Shown here: positions 16,871 through 25,965 of the stretch, piece after piece | Numbering within the stretch: the first letter of the stretch is position 1 | How the letters are laid out: every line of letters starts with the position of its first letter | Notes under the pieces: model-generated | What the model saw: only the letters and a program-made list of their open reading frames with translations | Databases searched by the model: none | Told to the model about the DNA's origin: nothing | Position numbers and translations under genes: made by a program | Origin: Rheinheimera hassiensis | GTDB taxonomy: Bacteria > Pseudomonadota > Gammaproteobacteria > Enterobacterales > Alteromonadaceae | NCBI RefSeq assembly: GCF_022436675.1 | Contig: NZ_JAKUJZ010000005.1 | Location: 124,001 to 188,000 of the forward strand | Length of the DNA: 64,000 bases | Direction of reading: 5' to 3'

Positions 16871-16937
16871 GCAATGATATCGGTTACATTGAAACAGTGC
16901 CTATAACAACAATCACTGCAACAAGAGGAGAACGACC

Positions 16938-17633
16938 TTGAAAATCAGACACCAACTTTATGCCCTGCTGCTAACGCTTGGTAGCTTTGGCGCACTCGCC
17001 GCGGATAATCAGTTAACCGCACAAGAGCAACAGGATGGCTGGCAACTGTTATTTAATGGCAAAGACCTGTCGCAGTGGCGTAACTTTAAACAGGAAGGAT
17101 TAAGCGATAAGTGGGTCATTGAAGATGGCGCTATTAAGTTAAGCGGCAAAGGCGGCGGCGACATTCTGACTAAAGCCCAATATCAGGATTTTGACTTGAA
17201 GCTGGATTGGAAAATTGCCGAAGGTGGTAATAGCGGCATTTTTATTCTGGCAGATGAAGCTGGCAGCCAGATTTACTCACATGCCCCGGAAATTCAGATC
17301 CTTGATAACGAACGCCACCCCGACAATAAACTGGCAAGCCATTTATCCGGTTCTTTATACGACATGATCGCCTCGCCTGCGGCTTCGCACAAAATAGCCG
17401 GTGAGTGGAATCAGGTACGCATCCGGCTGGAGAAAAACCAGTTAACCATTTGGCAGAACGATGTGCAGGCAGTACAAGTGGAGCTCCACAGCCCACAGTG
17501 GCAGCAACTGGTGGCCGCAAGCAAATTTGCCAACTGGCAAGGGTTTGCCGCTAACAGCAACGGCCATATTGGTTTGCAGGATCACGGCGATGTGGTGTGG
17601 TTTAAAAATCTGAAAATTAAAGAGCTAAACTGA
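16938..17633 (+). CDS. DUF1080 protein (3-keto-disaccharide hydrolase family), secreted
   Basis: 231 residues from a TTG start with GAGGAG 8-13 bases before it; no ATG is available in the signal peptide. Signal peptide MKIRHQLYALLLTLGSFGAL-AA. The mature protein is one DUF1080 domain: GWQLLFNGKDLSQWRN, KWVIEDGAIKLSG, DFDLKLDWKIAEGGNSGIFI and EIQILDNERHPDN, a concanavalin-like beta sandwich. Some members hydrolyse 3-keto-glycosides. The gene overlaps the GMC oxidoreductase gene by one base (TGATG). Oxidation of a sugar at C3 by the GMC enzyme and cleavage of the product by this protein would make a complete route in the periplasm; this is inference from the gene pairing. Confidence 0.9.
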   Translation: MKIRHQLYALLLTLGSFGALAADNQLTAQEQQDGWQLLFNGKDLSQWRNFKQEGLSDKWVIEDGAIKLSGKGGGDILTKAQYQDFDLKLDWKIAEGGNSGIFILADEAGSQIYSHAPEIQILDNERHPDNKLASHLSGSLYDMIASPAASHKIAGEWNQVRIRLEKNQLTIWQNDVQAVQVELHSPQWQQLVAASKFANWQGFAANSNGHIGLQDHGDVVWFKNLKIKELN

Positions 17634-19312
17634 TGAAAGATTTTGCTTATGACGTTTTGGTTGTCGGCTCGGGCGCCGGTGGCGCCATGGCCGCTTATGA
17701 GTTAACCCGGCAAGGCCACAAAGTGCTGCTACTGGAAGCTGGCCGCAATTACGACCCTAAAACAGAAACTCCGATGTTCAGGCCCAACTCAGCCGCACCG
17801 TTGATGGGCACCTCCACACCAGATAAAGACTTTGGTTTTTATGATTCCACCGTAGACGGTGGCTGGCAGGTACCAAACGAACCCTATACCACAGCCGAAG
17901 GCTCGGACTTTTTATGGTGGCGTGCCCGTATGCTGGGTGGCCGTACCAACCACTGGGGCCGCTATTCGCTGCGTTTTAGCGAGCATGATTTTAAAGGCAA
18001 GAGCCGCGATGGCCTGGGCGCCGACTGGCCCTTTAATTATGACGACATTGCCCCCTGGTACGACAAAACCGAAGCTTTAGTAGGCGTTTGCGGTACCAAT
18101 ACCGGCCTGGATGATATGCCACCATCACCGGAAGGTGTGTTACAGCCGCCACCCGCACCACGGGTACCTGAATTACTGATAGCTGCTGCGGCAAAAAAAC
18201 ACGGTATTACAGCAGTACCGATGCACCGCGCCGTGCTGACCAAACCGCTGGATAACCGCGCGGCCTGTTTTTATGCTACCCCCTGCGGCCATGGCTGCTC
18301 TATCGGGGCCGCTTTTCAAACCACTACGTCACTGCTGCCAATGGCACAGGCAACCGGTAATCTACGGATAATCACCGACGCTATGGTTAAAGCTGTTACC
18401 GTTGATGCACAAGGTAAGGTTACCGGCATCAGCTATATCGACAAAAAAACCACTACTGAACAGCAACTCAGTGCAAAAGTGGTTATTCTGGCAGCCAGTG
18501 CCTGTGAATCAGCGCGCATTTTGCTCAATTCAAAAAGCGACAGTCATCCCAACGGTCTGGCCAATTCCAGCGGCCAGGTTGGCCGCAACCTGATGGACTC
18601 CACCGGCGCTGGCCTGTCAGCACTGGTACCGGCACTAATGGACCGGCCGCGCTATAACGAAGACGGCCACACTGCCAACCACCTGTTTATTCCCTGGTGG
18701 GGCCACAAAGCGCAGGCCAATAAAGAATTGGATTTCCCGCGTGGCTATCACTTTGAACTTGGCGGCCGCTTCGGTGAACCAGGCGCTTATGTCAGCGGTA
18801 ATCTGCAAGGTTACGGCACATCACTAAAACAGCAGGTTCGCGCCCATTACGGCTCTTACGTTTCATTTGCACTACGCGGTGAAATGCTGCCAAACGAACA
18901 TTGCTATATGGATATAGATCCACAGGTAACAGACAAATGGGGTATTCCGGTGGCACGTTTTCATTGGAAATGGTCCGAGCACGAGCTTAAACAAGTCGAG
19001 CATGGCCTGAAAACCGCCAAAGCCATTTTGGAAACGATGGGCGCGACAGTTAACGAGTTACCTTCAGCCGAAGATGCCATTAGAAAAGGCGGCGAAATTA
19101 TTCACGAAGTGGGCACCACACGGATGGGCAGTTCAAGCAAAGACTCGGTAACTAATCAATGGGGACAAAGCTGGGATTGCCCGAACTTGTTTGTCATGGA
19201 CGGCGGCGTTTTTGCCTCCAACCCACATAAAAACTGCACCCTGACCATTATGACACTGGCAATGCGTAACAGCGCCTGGCTGGCAGATCAATTAACAGCG
19301 GGGAAACTGTAA
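17633..19312 (+). CDS. GMC family oxidoreductase, probably sugar 3-dehydrogenase catalytic subunit
   Basis: 559 residues. The FAD-binding N-terminus has VVGSGAGGAMAAYELTRQG at 9-27 with the GxGxxG pattern and an acidic end LLLEAG. Also present are WWRARMLGGRTNHWGRYSLR, near the flavin, and the C-terminal GMC block HEVGTTRMGSSSKDS followed by VMDGGVFASNPHKNCTLTIM with the catalytic His-Asn pair (HKN). This is the GMC type that pairs with a gluconate 2-dehydrogenase subunit 3-like protein and oxidises sugars or sugar acids, passing electrons to a cytochrome or quinone. No signal peptide is visible; export could occur with the Tat-signal partner. Overlap by one base with both neighbours. Confidence 0.9.
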   Translation: MKDFAYDVLVVGSGAGGAMAAYELTRQGHKVLLLEAGRNYDPKTETPMFRPNSAAPLMGTSTPDKDFGFYDSTVDGGWQVPNEPYTTAEGSDFLWWRARMLGGRTNHWGRYSLRFSEHDFKGKSRDGLGADWPFNYDDIAPWYDKTEALVGVCGTNTGLDDMPPSPEGVLQPPPAPRVPELLIAAAAKKHGITAVPMHRAVLTKPLDNRAACFYATPCGHGCSIGAAFQTTTSLLPMAQATGNLRIITDAMVKAVTVDAQGKVTGISYIDKKTTTEQQLSAKVVILAASACESARILLNSKSDSHPNGLANSSGQVGRNLMDSTGAGLSALVPALMDRPRYNEDGHTANHLFIPWWGHKAQANKELDFPRGYHFELGGRFGEPGAYVSGNLQGYGTSLKQQVRAHYGSYVSFALRGEMLPNEHCYMDIDPQVTDKWGIPVARFHWKWSEHELKQVEHGLKTAKAILETMGATVNELPSAEDAIRKGGEIIHEVGTTRMGSSSKDSVTNQWGQSWDCPNLFVMDGGVFASNPHKNCTLTIMTLAMRNSAWLADQLTAGKL

Positions 19313-20109
19313 TGCAAAAACCAACCATAATGCCGAACCCAAACACCACTGAGCACGCCGACGGCCTGACACCGGCTTACACCAACCATTTAAGCCGGCG
19401 TGATTCGTTAAAACTGCTGGCCGCACTGGCTGCAAGTGCGATGTTGCCTGCCCTGGCTGGTTGTGAGCCAACACCAGCGGCAAAAACAGCCAGCGGCACG
19501 ACAAGCGCAGAACACTGGCCAGAACTGAAGCTGCAACCGATCACCGCCAAGGGTTACGGTAAAGATCCCAATCTGATTATGCCACCCGAAGCGCCCTGGC
19601 CTTTAACCTTAACAGCTGCACAATTATCACTGGTAGCTTTGTTGTCTGACATTATCGTGCCGCAGGAAGGCCAATCGCCGTCGGCTTCTGCAGTGCAGGT
19701 GCCAACGGTGATCGATGAATGGGTTAGCGCGCCTTATCCCAGTCAGCAGCGGGACAGGCTGACTATTCTATCGGCACTGGCCTGGCTGGACGATGAAGCG
19801 GCTCTGCGCTTCGCCAAGCCGTTTACCGCACTTGGCACAACGCAACAACTGGCAATTATTGACGATATTGCCTACGACAACGAGCAAACCCCACAACAGT
19901 TCCAGCGTATTGTCAAAGCCTTCGCCCGGCTGCGCAATCTGGTACTGGCGGCCTATTTCTGTACACCGGAAGGCATTAAAGATATTGGCTATCTGGGTAA
20001 TGTTCCCATCGCCGGCGCCTACCCCGGCCCCACGCCAGAGGCATACAGCCACTTAAACAAAACACTGACAGAACTGGGGTTGAGTGACTTTGCTTATCCG
20101 GTAAGTTAA
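19312..20109 (+). CDS. Gluconate 2-dehydrogenase subunit 3 family, Tat lipoprotein
   Basis: 265 residues. The N-terminus carries a twin-arginine signal (SRRDSLKLLAALAASAM) followed by a lipobox (ALAGC), so the protein is exported folded and lipid-anchored. The core matches gluconate 2-dehydrogenase subunit 3 (LSLVALLSDIIVPQEGQSPS, the DEWVSAPY segment and AYFCTPEGIKDIGYLGNVPI). These small subunits partner the GMC flavoprotein and carry it through the Tat pathway. The ATG overlaps the GMC stop (TAATG). A terminator follows 23 bases after the stop. Confidence 0.88.
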   Translation: MQKPTIMPNPNTTEHADGLTPAYTNHLSRRDSLKLLAALAASAMLPALAGCEPTPAAKTASGTTSAEHWPELKLQPITAKGYGKDPNLIMPPEAPWPLTLTAAQLSLVALLSDIIVPQEGQSPSASAVQVPTVIDEWVSAPYPSQQRDRLTILSALAWLDDEAALRFAKPFTALGTTQQLAIIDDIAYDNEQTPQQFQRIVKAFARLRNLVLAAYFCTPEGIKDIGYLGNVPIAGAYPGPTPEAYSHLNKTLTELGLSDFAYPVS

Positions 20110-20132
20110 ACCTTAACCAGCATTTGCTTATT

Positions 20133-20167
20133 AAGCTCCCTGATCGCAGATCCAGGGAGCTTTTTTA
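20133..20167 (+). terminator. Terminator of the DUF1080/GMC operon
   Basis: A 10-base stem, AAGCTCCCTG with CAGGGAGCTT (20133-20142 and 20153-20162), a 10-base loop and a run of T residues (20161-20167). Confidence 0.88.
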
Positions 20168-20262
20168 TTTTCGTGCTGTAGTGTCGCAAGTGAATAGTCT
20201 GTAGTTATCACCTGAGCCAAAAAACACTTGTACCTGGAAGTTAATTTAGATTTATTTAAATA

Positions 20263-20281
20263 ATCGTAGCCAAACTACGAT
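20263..20281. promoter_or_regulatory. Dyad ATCGTAG-N5-CTACGAT upstream of mutS
   Basis: A 7-base inverted repeat with a CCAAA spacer inside an AT-rich stretch, 116 bases before the mutS ATG. It has no T run and is not a terminator. It could be an operator or simply a hairpin; nothing in the window identifies a binding protein. Confidence 0.35.
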
Positions 20282-20343
20282 AATTGAAACTTTTCTAAAT
20301 ATCCACCGCCTGTACCCGACGATCACACGCACTAAAAAACTTC

Positions 20344-20352
20344 TGTTATAAT
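20344..20352 (+). promoter_or_regulatory. Extended -10 promoter of mutS
   Basis: TGTTATAAT: a perfect TATAAT at 20347-20352 with the TGn extension directly before it. No -35 box stands out 17 bases upstream, which is normal for extended -10 promoters. The mutS start is 45 bases downstream. Confidence 0.6.
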
Positions 20353-20396
20353 CCCCGGCTTTATCATCGCTAACGGCCGCGGATAAGAACATCGGT

Positions 20397-22970
20397 ATGA
20401 CTATTATCAAAGACCTGTCTTCTCATACACCCATGATGCAGCAGTATCTGGGGTTAAAAAGCGAACACCCCGACATTTTGCTGTTTTACCGCATGGGTGA
20501 CTTTTACGAACTGTTTTACGACGACGCTAAACGCGCAGCCGCACTGCTGGATATTTCGCTGACCAAGCGCGGCCAAAGTGCCGGTACACCGATCCCGATG
20601 GCGGGCGTACCTTATCATGCCGTTGAGGGCTATCTTGCCCGTTTGGTACAGCTGGGCGAATCGGTGGCAATTTGTGAGCAAATTGGCGATCCAGCCACCA
20701 GTAAAGGCCCGGTTGAGCGCAAAGTAGTGCGCATTGTTACCCCCGGCACGGTTACTGACGAAGCTCTGTTAAATGAGCGGCAGGACAATTTACTGTGTGC
20801 TATCAGCCAGTTGCGTGGCCAATACGGCCTGGCTCAGTTGGATTTAAGCAGCGGCCGTTTTTTGCTGAATCAGGTAGACAACATAGATGATTTAACCGCG
20901 CTGTTGCAGCGGCTTAACCCGGCAGAGCTGTTATACCCGGAAGATTTCGCCGACAGTTATCTGGTAGAAAAACGCAAAGGCGCGCGTCGTCGCCCGGTGT
21001 GGGAATTTGAGCTGGCTACCGCTAAGCGTTTATTATGCCAGCAGTTTGCTACTAAAGACTTACTGAGTTTTGGTGTAGATGAAGCACCGGTAGCGCTAAT
21101 GGCGGCCGGTTGCGTAATGCAATATGTTAAAGACACACAACGCGCCGCGCTGCCACATATCCGTGCGGTGGCGCTGGAACGCTCACAGGACAATATTGTA
21201 CTGGATGCCGCCACCCGGCGTAATCTGGAGTTAACACAAAACTTAGCCGGCAACTACGAACATACGCTGGCCGCCGTGCTGGACCGCAGCCAGACAGCCA
21301 TGGGGTCACGCCAGCTAAAACGCTGGATCCATGCGCCATTGCGTAGTCAGGCCCAGGTTAATGCCCGGCTGGATGCCGTAACAGAACTGAATACAGAATA
21401 TGAGCAGTTGCAACCACTGTTAAAACAAATTGGCGATATTGAGCGGGTTATCGCCCGTTTAGCGCTACGCAGTGCCCGCCCGCGTGACTTTGCCCGTCTG
21501 CGCCAGGCATTACAGCAATTACCGGTGCTGGCACCGCAGCTGTCGCCGCTGCAAAGTGCTTTACTGCAACAAATCAGCCAGGCCGCCCAGCCACTGCCAC
21601 AGCTATGTACGCTGTTAGAGCAGGCTATTGTGGAAACACCACCGGTATTGATCCGCGATGGTGGCGTTATTGCCAGTAGTTACAACGCCGAGCTGGACCA
21701 ATGGCGGGCTTTAGCTACCGGTGCCACCGATTATTTAGAACAACTGGAGCAGCGCGAGCGCGAGCGCACCGGTATTGCTTCACTAAAAGTAGGCTTTAAC
21801 CGTATTCATGGTTATTACATTGAAACTGGTCGCAGCGCCGACACCAAAGTGCCACCTGAATATGTGCGCCGCCAGACATTAAAAAACAATGAGCGCTATA
21901 TTATTCCCGAGCTAAAAGAGTACGAAGACAAAGTACTTGGCAGCCAGAGCAAAGCCTTAGCGCTGGAAAAACAGCTGTATGAGCAACTATTTGAGCTGAC
22001 AGCGCCCTTTTTGGCCCCACTACAACAGCTGGCGCAGGCGCTGGCCGAGCTGGATGTGTTATGCACCTTTAGTGAGCGTGCCGACAGCCTGAACTATTGC
22101 CGGCCACAGCTTAGCAGCCAAACCGGCATAGTGTTGCAGCAAGCGCGGCATCCCGTGGTAGAGCAGGTATTAACCGAACCCTTTATTGCCAACCCGCTGC
22201 ATTTACACCAACAACGCCGTATGCTGATGATTACCGGGCCGAATATGGGCGGTAAATCTACCTATATGCGCCAAACTGCGCTGATTGTACTAATGGCTTA
22301 TATTGGCTGCTTTGTGCCTGCCGACAGTGCCGAAATTGGCCCGATAGACCGTATCTTCACCCGTATTGGCGCGTCAGATGATCTGGCCTCCGGCCGTTCT
22401 ACTTTTATGGTTGAGATGACCGAAACTGCCACTATTTTGCATCACGCCACTGAGCACAGTCTGGTACTGATGGACGAAATTGGCCGCGGTACCAGTACTT
22501 ACGATGGTTTAAGTTTAGCCTGGGCCTGTGCCGATTATTTGGCAACCAAAATTAAAGCCTTAACCTTGTTTGCCACCCATTACTTTGAACTGACTGAACT
22601 GGCAGAGCAACTGCCGGGGCTGGCTAATGTGCACCTGGACGCAGTAGAACATGGCGACAGCATAGTGTTTATGCACCACGTGCAGGACGGCGCCGCCAGC
22701 AAAAGCTTTGGCTTACAGGTAGCACAACTGGCCGGCGTACCTAAAGCCGTTATTAAACAAGCGCGGCATAAACTCAGTGAGCTGGAGCAGCATGGCAGCA
22801 CAGCATCGGTAAAAACAGCAGTAACAACAGCGTCAACCGTGATACAACCGCAACTTAGCCTGCTGGAAACCGAACATCCGGTAGTAGAGCAACTGCGCGC
22901 TATTAATCCGGATGATTTAACCGCCCGGCAGGCACTGGAGTTATTGTATCAATTGAAACAACAACTGTAG
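20397..22970 (+). CDS. mutS: DNA mismatch repair protein MutS
   Basis: 857 residues, full length. It recognises mismatches and starts repair with MutL. The N-terminal mismatch-binding Phe-x-Glu motif is at residues 36-38 (GDFYELF). Also visible are the connector and lever regions, the clamp segment [18 protein letters not shown], Walker [14 protein letters not shown] at about 613-625, the signature segment [14 protein letters not shown], and Walker [19 protein letters not shown]. The C-terminal part with [11 protein letters not shown] is the dimer region. The start is the ATG at 20397, with an upstream extended -10 promoter. Confidence 0.98.
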   Translation: MTIIKDLSSHTPMMQQYLGLKSEHPDILLFYRMGDFYELFYDDAKRAAALLDISLTKRGQSAGTPIPMAGVPYHAVEGYLARLVQLGESVAICEQIGDPATSKGPVERKVVRIVTPGTVTDEALLNERQDNLLCAISQLRGQYGLAQLDLSSGRFLLNQVDNIDDLTALLQRLNPAELLYPEDFADSYLVEKRKGARRRPVWEFELATAKRLLCQQFATKDLLSFGVDEAPVALMAAGCVMQYVKDTQRAALPHIRAVALERSQDNIVLDAATRRNLELTQNLAGNYEHTLAAVLDRSQTAMGSRQLKRWIHAPLRSQAQVNARLDAVTELNTEYEQLQPLLKQIGDIERVIARLALRSARPRDFARLRQALQQLPVLAPQLSPLQSALLQQISQAAQPLPQLCTLLEQAIVETPPVLIRDGGVIASSYNAELDQWRALATGATDYLEQLEQRERERTGIASLKVGFNRIHGYYIETGRSADTKVPPEYVRRQTLKNNERYIIPELKEYEDKVLGSQSKALALEKQLYEQLFELTAPFLAPLQQLAQALAELDVLCTFSERADSLNYCRPQLSSQTGIVLQQARHPVVEQVLTEPFIANPLHLHQQRRMLMITGPNMGGKSTYMRQTALIVLMAYIGCFVPADSAEIGPIDRIFTRIGASDDLASGRSTFMVEMTETATILHHATEHSLVLMDEIGRGTSTYDGLSLAWACADYLATKIKALTLFATHYFELTELAEQLPGLANVHLDAVEHGDSIVFMHHVQDGAASKSFGLQVAQLAGVPKAVIKQARHKLSELEQHGSTASVKTAVTTASTVIQPQLSLLETEHPVVEQLRAINPDDLTARQALELLYQLKQQL

Positions 22971-22971
22971 C

Positions 22972-23008
22972 TTGACAAAAAATGTATACATTTTAAATTA
23001 GGTATACT
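22972..23008 (+). promoter_or_regulatory. Promoter and GntR-type operator of the benE-like operon
   Basis: A consensus TTGACA -35 box (22972-22977) is directly followed by the 12-base perfect palindrome AATGTATACATT (22981-22992); a second GTATAC lies at 23002-23007, 18 bases further on. A TAAATT (22994-22999) at 16-base spacing could be the -10 box. Palindromes over the spacer fit repression by the GntR-family regulator encoded in the same operon (24198-24842); that is inference. Confidence 0.6.
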
Positions 23009-23028
23009 TTTTTAGTTTGAGTTAACTT

Positions 23029-24198
23029 ATGTCAATTAAAGATCTTAGCCTCTCGGCCATAGTCGCGGGGTTTGTTGCGGTATTGGTCGGCTTTGCCAGC
23101 TCGGTAGCGATAGTGCTGCAAGCTGCCGCTGCTGCCGGTGCCACGCAGGAGATAATGGCATCCTGGCTGTTGGCGCTGGGCCTGGGTATGGCCGCCACCT
23201 GTATTGGTTTGTCCTGGTATTACAAAGCGCCTATTATTACCGCCTGGTCTACTCCCGGCGCGGCCCTTTTAGCAACCGGCCTGCAGGGCTTAACCATCAA
23301 CGAAGCGGTAGGTGTATTTATATTTACCGCGGCACTTGGCGTTATTATCGGCCTTAGCGGTTGGTTTGATAAGTTAACCCGGCTTATTCCGCTGCCACTG
23401 GCCAGCGCCATGCTGGCGGGTATTTTGCTACAGTTTGGCTTAAGTATTTTTACCTCACTACAAAGCCAGTTATTACTGGTTGGCCTGATGTGTATCAGTT
23501 ATTTACTGGCCAAACGCTTTATGCCGCGCTATGCCATTTTGTGGGTGTTGCTTACGGGGTTACTATGTGTACTGCTGCAGGGCCAGTTTAATTACAGTGC
23601 CGTTACGCTAAGTTTAACCACACCGGTATGGGTAACACCGCATTGGTCACTCAGCGCCTTACTCGGTGTTGGCCTGCCATTGTTGCTGGTTACCATGGCA
23701 TCACAGAATATCCCCGGTGTTGCGGTGATCCGCACCAGCGGTTATCAAACGCCGGTGTCACCGCTTATCAGCAGCACTGCCCTATCAACCTTACTGCTGG
23801 CACCCTGGGGCGCTTTCTCCATTAACCTGGCTGCCATTACTGCAGCTATTTGTACTGGCACTGAAGCACACCCCGACAAAGATAAACGTTATATTGCCGG
23901 TATAGCTGCCGGTGTATTCTACCTGCTGGCAGGTTTGGCCGGTGCCACTGTAGTGGCGCTATTTTCCGCTTTCCCTAAAGAAATGATTGCTGCGCTGGCT
24001 GGCCTGGCGTTGCTGGGCACCATTGGTGCAAACCTGGCCGTAGCTACTGCTGAAGGCGAGCACCGCGAAGCGGCTGTCGTAACCCTGTTGGTTACAGCAA
24101 GCGGCGTGAGTTTCTTTGGTGTTGCAGCCGCATTCTGGGGCATTATTGCCGGTGGTTTAACCCTGCTGATAATCAATGGCCTGCGCCGGAGCCACTGA
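23029..24198 (+). CDS. benE: BenE family transporter (benzoate/H+ symporter type)
   Basis: 389 residues, almost entirely hydrophobic with about 11-12 membrane helices. Family features are IITAWSTPGAALLATG, ASAMLAGILLQFG, MASQNIPGVAVIRTSGYQTP and APWGAFSINLAAITAAICTG, close to the BenE signature. The known BenE protein imports benzoate with protons; no benzoate catabolic gene is present here, so the substrate may differ. It overlaps the gntR gene by one base (TGATG), and the two form an operon just after mutS. The gene symbol is by family only. Confidence 0.88.
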   Translation: MSIKDLSLSAIVAGFVAVLVGFASSVAIVLQAAAAAGATQEIMASWLLALGLGMAATCIGLSWYYKAPIITAWSTPGAALLATGLQGLTINEAVGVFIFTAALGVIIGLSGWFDKLTRLIPLPLASAMLAGILLQFGLSIFTSLQSQLLLVGLMCISYLLAKRFMPRYAILWVLLTGLLCVLLQGQFNYSAVTLSLTTPVWVTPHWSLSALLGVGLPLLLVTMASQNIPGVAVIRTSGYQTPVSPLISSTALSTLLLAPWGAFSINLAAITAAICTGTEAHPDKDKRYIAGIAAGVFYLLAGLAGATVVALFSAFPKEMIAALAGLALLGTIGANLAVATAEGEHREAAVVTLLVTASGVSFFGVAAAFWGIIAGGLTLLIINGLRRSH

Positions 24199-24842
24199 TG
24201 CTGAAAAAGCAACAGCTTTACAACCAGCTAAAACAGCATATTCAGCTGCAACACTGGCCACCGGGTACCGTGCTTACCCAGCAACAGCTTGCAGAGCATT
24301 ATGGCGTCAGCCGTATTGTTGTGCGCGATGTGCAACAGGCGTTATTGAGTGACGGCTGGCTGGAGCCGCATGGCAAAGCCGGTATCCAGGTGCCGGGTTT
24401 TAGCGCGACTGAAGCACAAGAGCTGTGTTTGCTGCGTTTACAATTGGAGCCGCTGGCACTGCAATTGGCCGCAGCCAATATGAGTTTCAGCCAGCTGGGC
24501 CAGGCCGAAGACTTACTGGCCTATATTGCGGCGCATAAACATCTGGCGCCTTATCAGCGCGGAGAATTAAACTGGCAGTTCCATCGCATATTGTATCAAA
24601 GCTGCGCTAAGCCACATTTATTGCGCTTGCTGGATCAACTGCATCAACAGGTATCTCGCTATCTGGGGTATCAGGAGCAAGCCCTGGCCTATGCCGATAC
24701 CAGTGCCGCTGAGCATGCAGAATTACTCAGTTTATTGCGCCACGGCGACACAGAGCAGGCCGGTAAACTGCTGGTGCGCCATATTACCGAGGCCGGTAAT
24801 TTGCTGGTGCAGTTGCTACAAAAACAACAAGGCGCCAGATAG
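24198..24842 (+). CDS. GntR family transcriptional regulator (FCD type)
   Basis: 214 residues. N-terminal winged helix-turn-helix at about 5-66: LYNQLKQHIQLQHWPPGTVL, then LAEHYGVSRIVVRDVQQALL. The C-terminal effector domain (residues 75-205) is all-helical with ELCLLRLQLEPLALQLAAAN and GELNWQFHRILYQSCAKPHL, the FCD pattern in which His residues often bind a metal and an organic acid. It probably represses its own operon through the TGTATACA palindrome ahead of the transporter gene and responds to the transporter's substrate. The stop codon lies within the terminator hairpin. Confidence 0.9.
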   Translation: MLKKQQLYNQLKQHIQLQHWPPGTVLTQQQLAEHYGVSRIVVRDVQQALLSDGWLEPHGKAGIQVPGFSATEAQELCLLRLQLEPLALQLAAANMSFSQLGQAEDLLAYIAAHKHLAPYQRGELNWQFHRILYQSCAKPHLLRLLDQLHQQVSRYLGYQEQALAYADTSAAEHAELLSLLRHGDTEQAGKLLVRHITEAGNLLVQLLQKQQGAR

Positions 24843-24850
24843 CGCCTTGT
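24827..24850. terminator. Bidirectional terminator between gntR and rpoS
   Basis: Stem ACAAGGCGC with GCGCCTTGT (24827-24835 and 24842-24850) and a 6-base loop. It overlaps the gntR stop. On the minus strand the stem is followed by the T-rich TTGTTTTTG, so it serves rpoS as well as gntR. Confidence 0.75.
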
Positions 24851-24888
24851 TTGGTTTCAGCCTGGTCTTAGCCAAGTTTTAGCATAGT

Positions 24889-25881
24889 TTAATCCTGAAA
24901 CAGGGTTTCGATATTCAAGCCCTGATGGGTAACAATTTCCCGTAAACGCCGCAGTGCTTCAACCTGAATTTGCCGCACCCGTTCGCGGGTTAAACCAATT
25001 TCATGGCCAACATCTTCCAGCGTCGAAGGCTCGTAGCCAAGCAAACCAAAACGCCTTGCCAGTACTTCACGCTGTTTTGGATTCAGCTCATTTAGCCATA
25101 CTACTAAGTGCTGGCGAATATCTTCGTCCTGCAGCTCAGTTTCCGGCCCAAGCTCTTTTTCATCTGCAATAACATCCAACAACTGCTTTTCTGATGAACC
25201 TGCCACTGGCGTATCTACCGAGGTTATTTTTTCATTTAACTTCAGCATTTTGCGCACTTCTTCCACCGGCCTGTCCAGCGCACTGGCAATTTCTTCCGGT
25301 GTTGGTTCATGATCCAGCTTTTGTGACAACTCCCGCGCAGCACGCAGGTAAATATTCAGCTCTTTCACAACATGAATGGGCAACCGGATGGTGCGGGTTT
25401 GGTTCATAATGGCGCGTTCTATGGTCTGGCGGATCCACCAGGTGGCATAGGTTGAGAAGCGGAAACCGCGTTCAGGATCAAATTTTTCTACCGCGCGGAT
25501 CAGGCCAAGGTTACCTTCTTCGATTAAATCCAGTAACGCTAAACCACGGTTAATATAGCGGCGGGCAATTTTCACCACTAAGCGTAAATTGCTTTCTATC
25601 ATACGCTTACGTGCTGCTTGATCACCTTTTAGTGCCAAACGGGAAAAATACACTTCTTCTTCAGCAGACAATAACGGTGAAAAACCTATTTCACCCAGAT
25701 AAATTTGTGTTGCATCCATAGTTTTATGGCTGTCATCACGGGCAAAAACATCTTCTGTCACACTTTCTTCAGCCGTTAAATCAGCCACATCCGGCTCTGC
25801 ATCCTCTTCCAGCAACGCAGCATCGTCTACCAGTTCATCTTCTTTAAAATCTAAAACGTCATCGTCACTCTTTTGTCCCAT
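24889..25881 (-). CDS. rpoS: RNA polymerase sigma factor RpoS (sigma-38)
   Basis: 330 residues. It directs RNA polymerase to stationary-phase and stress promoters. Region 1.2 begins near [20 protein letters not shown], region 2 has [20 protein letters not shown] and [20 protein letters not shown], and region 4 has [20 protein letters not shown] with the helix-turn-helix [18 protein letters not shown]. The acidic N-terminal extension ([15 protein letters not shown]) is typical of gammaproteobacterial RpoS. The ribosome site is AAAGGAT immediately before ATG. nlpD lies directly upstream on the same strand, the usual arrangement, and the main rpoS promoter is normally inside nlpD. Confidence 0.97.
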   Translation of the reverse strand: MGQKSDDDVLDFKEDELVDDAALLEEDAEPDVADLTAEESVTEDVFARDDSHKTMDATQIYLGEIGFSPLLSAEEEVYFSRLALKGDQAARKRMIESNLRLVVKIARRYINRGLALLDLIEEGNLGLIRAVEKFDPERGFRFSTYATWWIRQTIERAIMNQTRTIRLPIHVVKELNIYLRAARELSQKLDHEPTPEEIASALDRPVEEVRKMLKLNEKITSVDTPVAGSSEKQLLDVIADEKELGPETELQDEDIRQHLVVWLNELNPKQREVLARRFGLLGYEPSTLEDVGHEIGLTRERVRQIQVEALRRLREIVTHQGLNIETLFQD

Positions 25882-25965
25882 ATCCTTTCTCCCACGTCTA
25901 CAGGGTCAGGAGCCAACTAAGGCATATCGTGTCCATTCCTGATATTACTTGTGTCTTTGATCTTA

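Larger units (their letters stand above)
16579..16937. other. 359-bp intergenic region between pncC and the DUF1080 operon
   Basis: This region holds the divergent promoters of pncC and of the DUF1080/GMC operon. I see two dyads that look like operators (16699-16714 and 16847-16870, listed separately), a half-site TTACAT at 16884-16889, and an AT-rich stretch 16680-16720. A TATAAC hexamer at 16858-16863 lies inside the second dyad and could be a -10 box, but no good -35 box accompanies it. There is no open reading frame worth calling. Confidence 0.6.

Noticed and set aside
20263..20281. Rho-independent terminator before mutS
   Set aside because: The dyad has no T run on either strand and the true terminator of the upstream operon is at 20133-20167.
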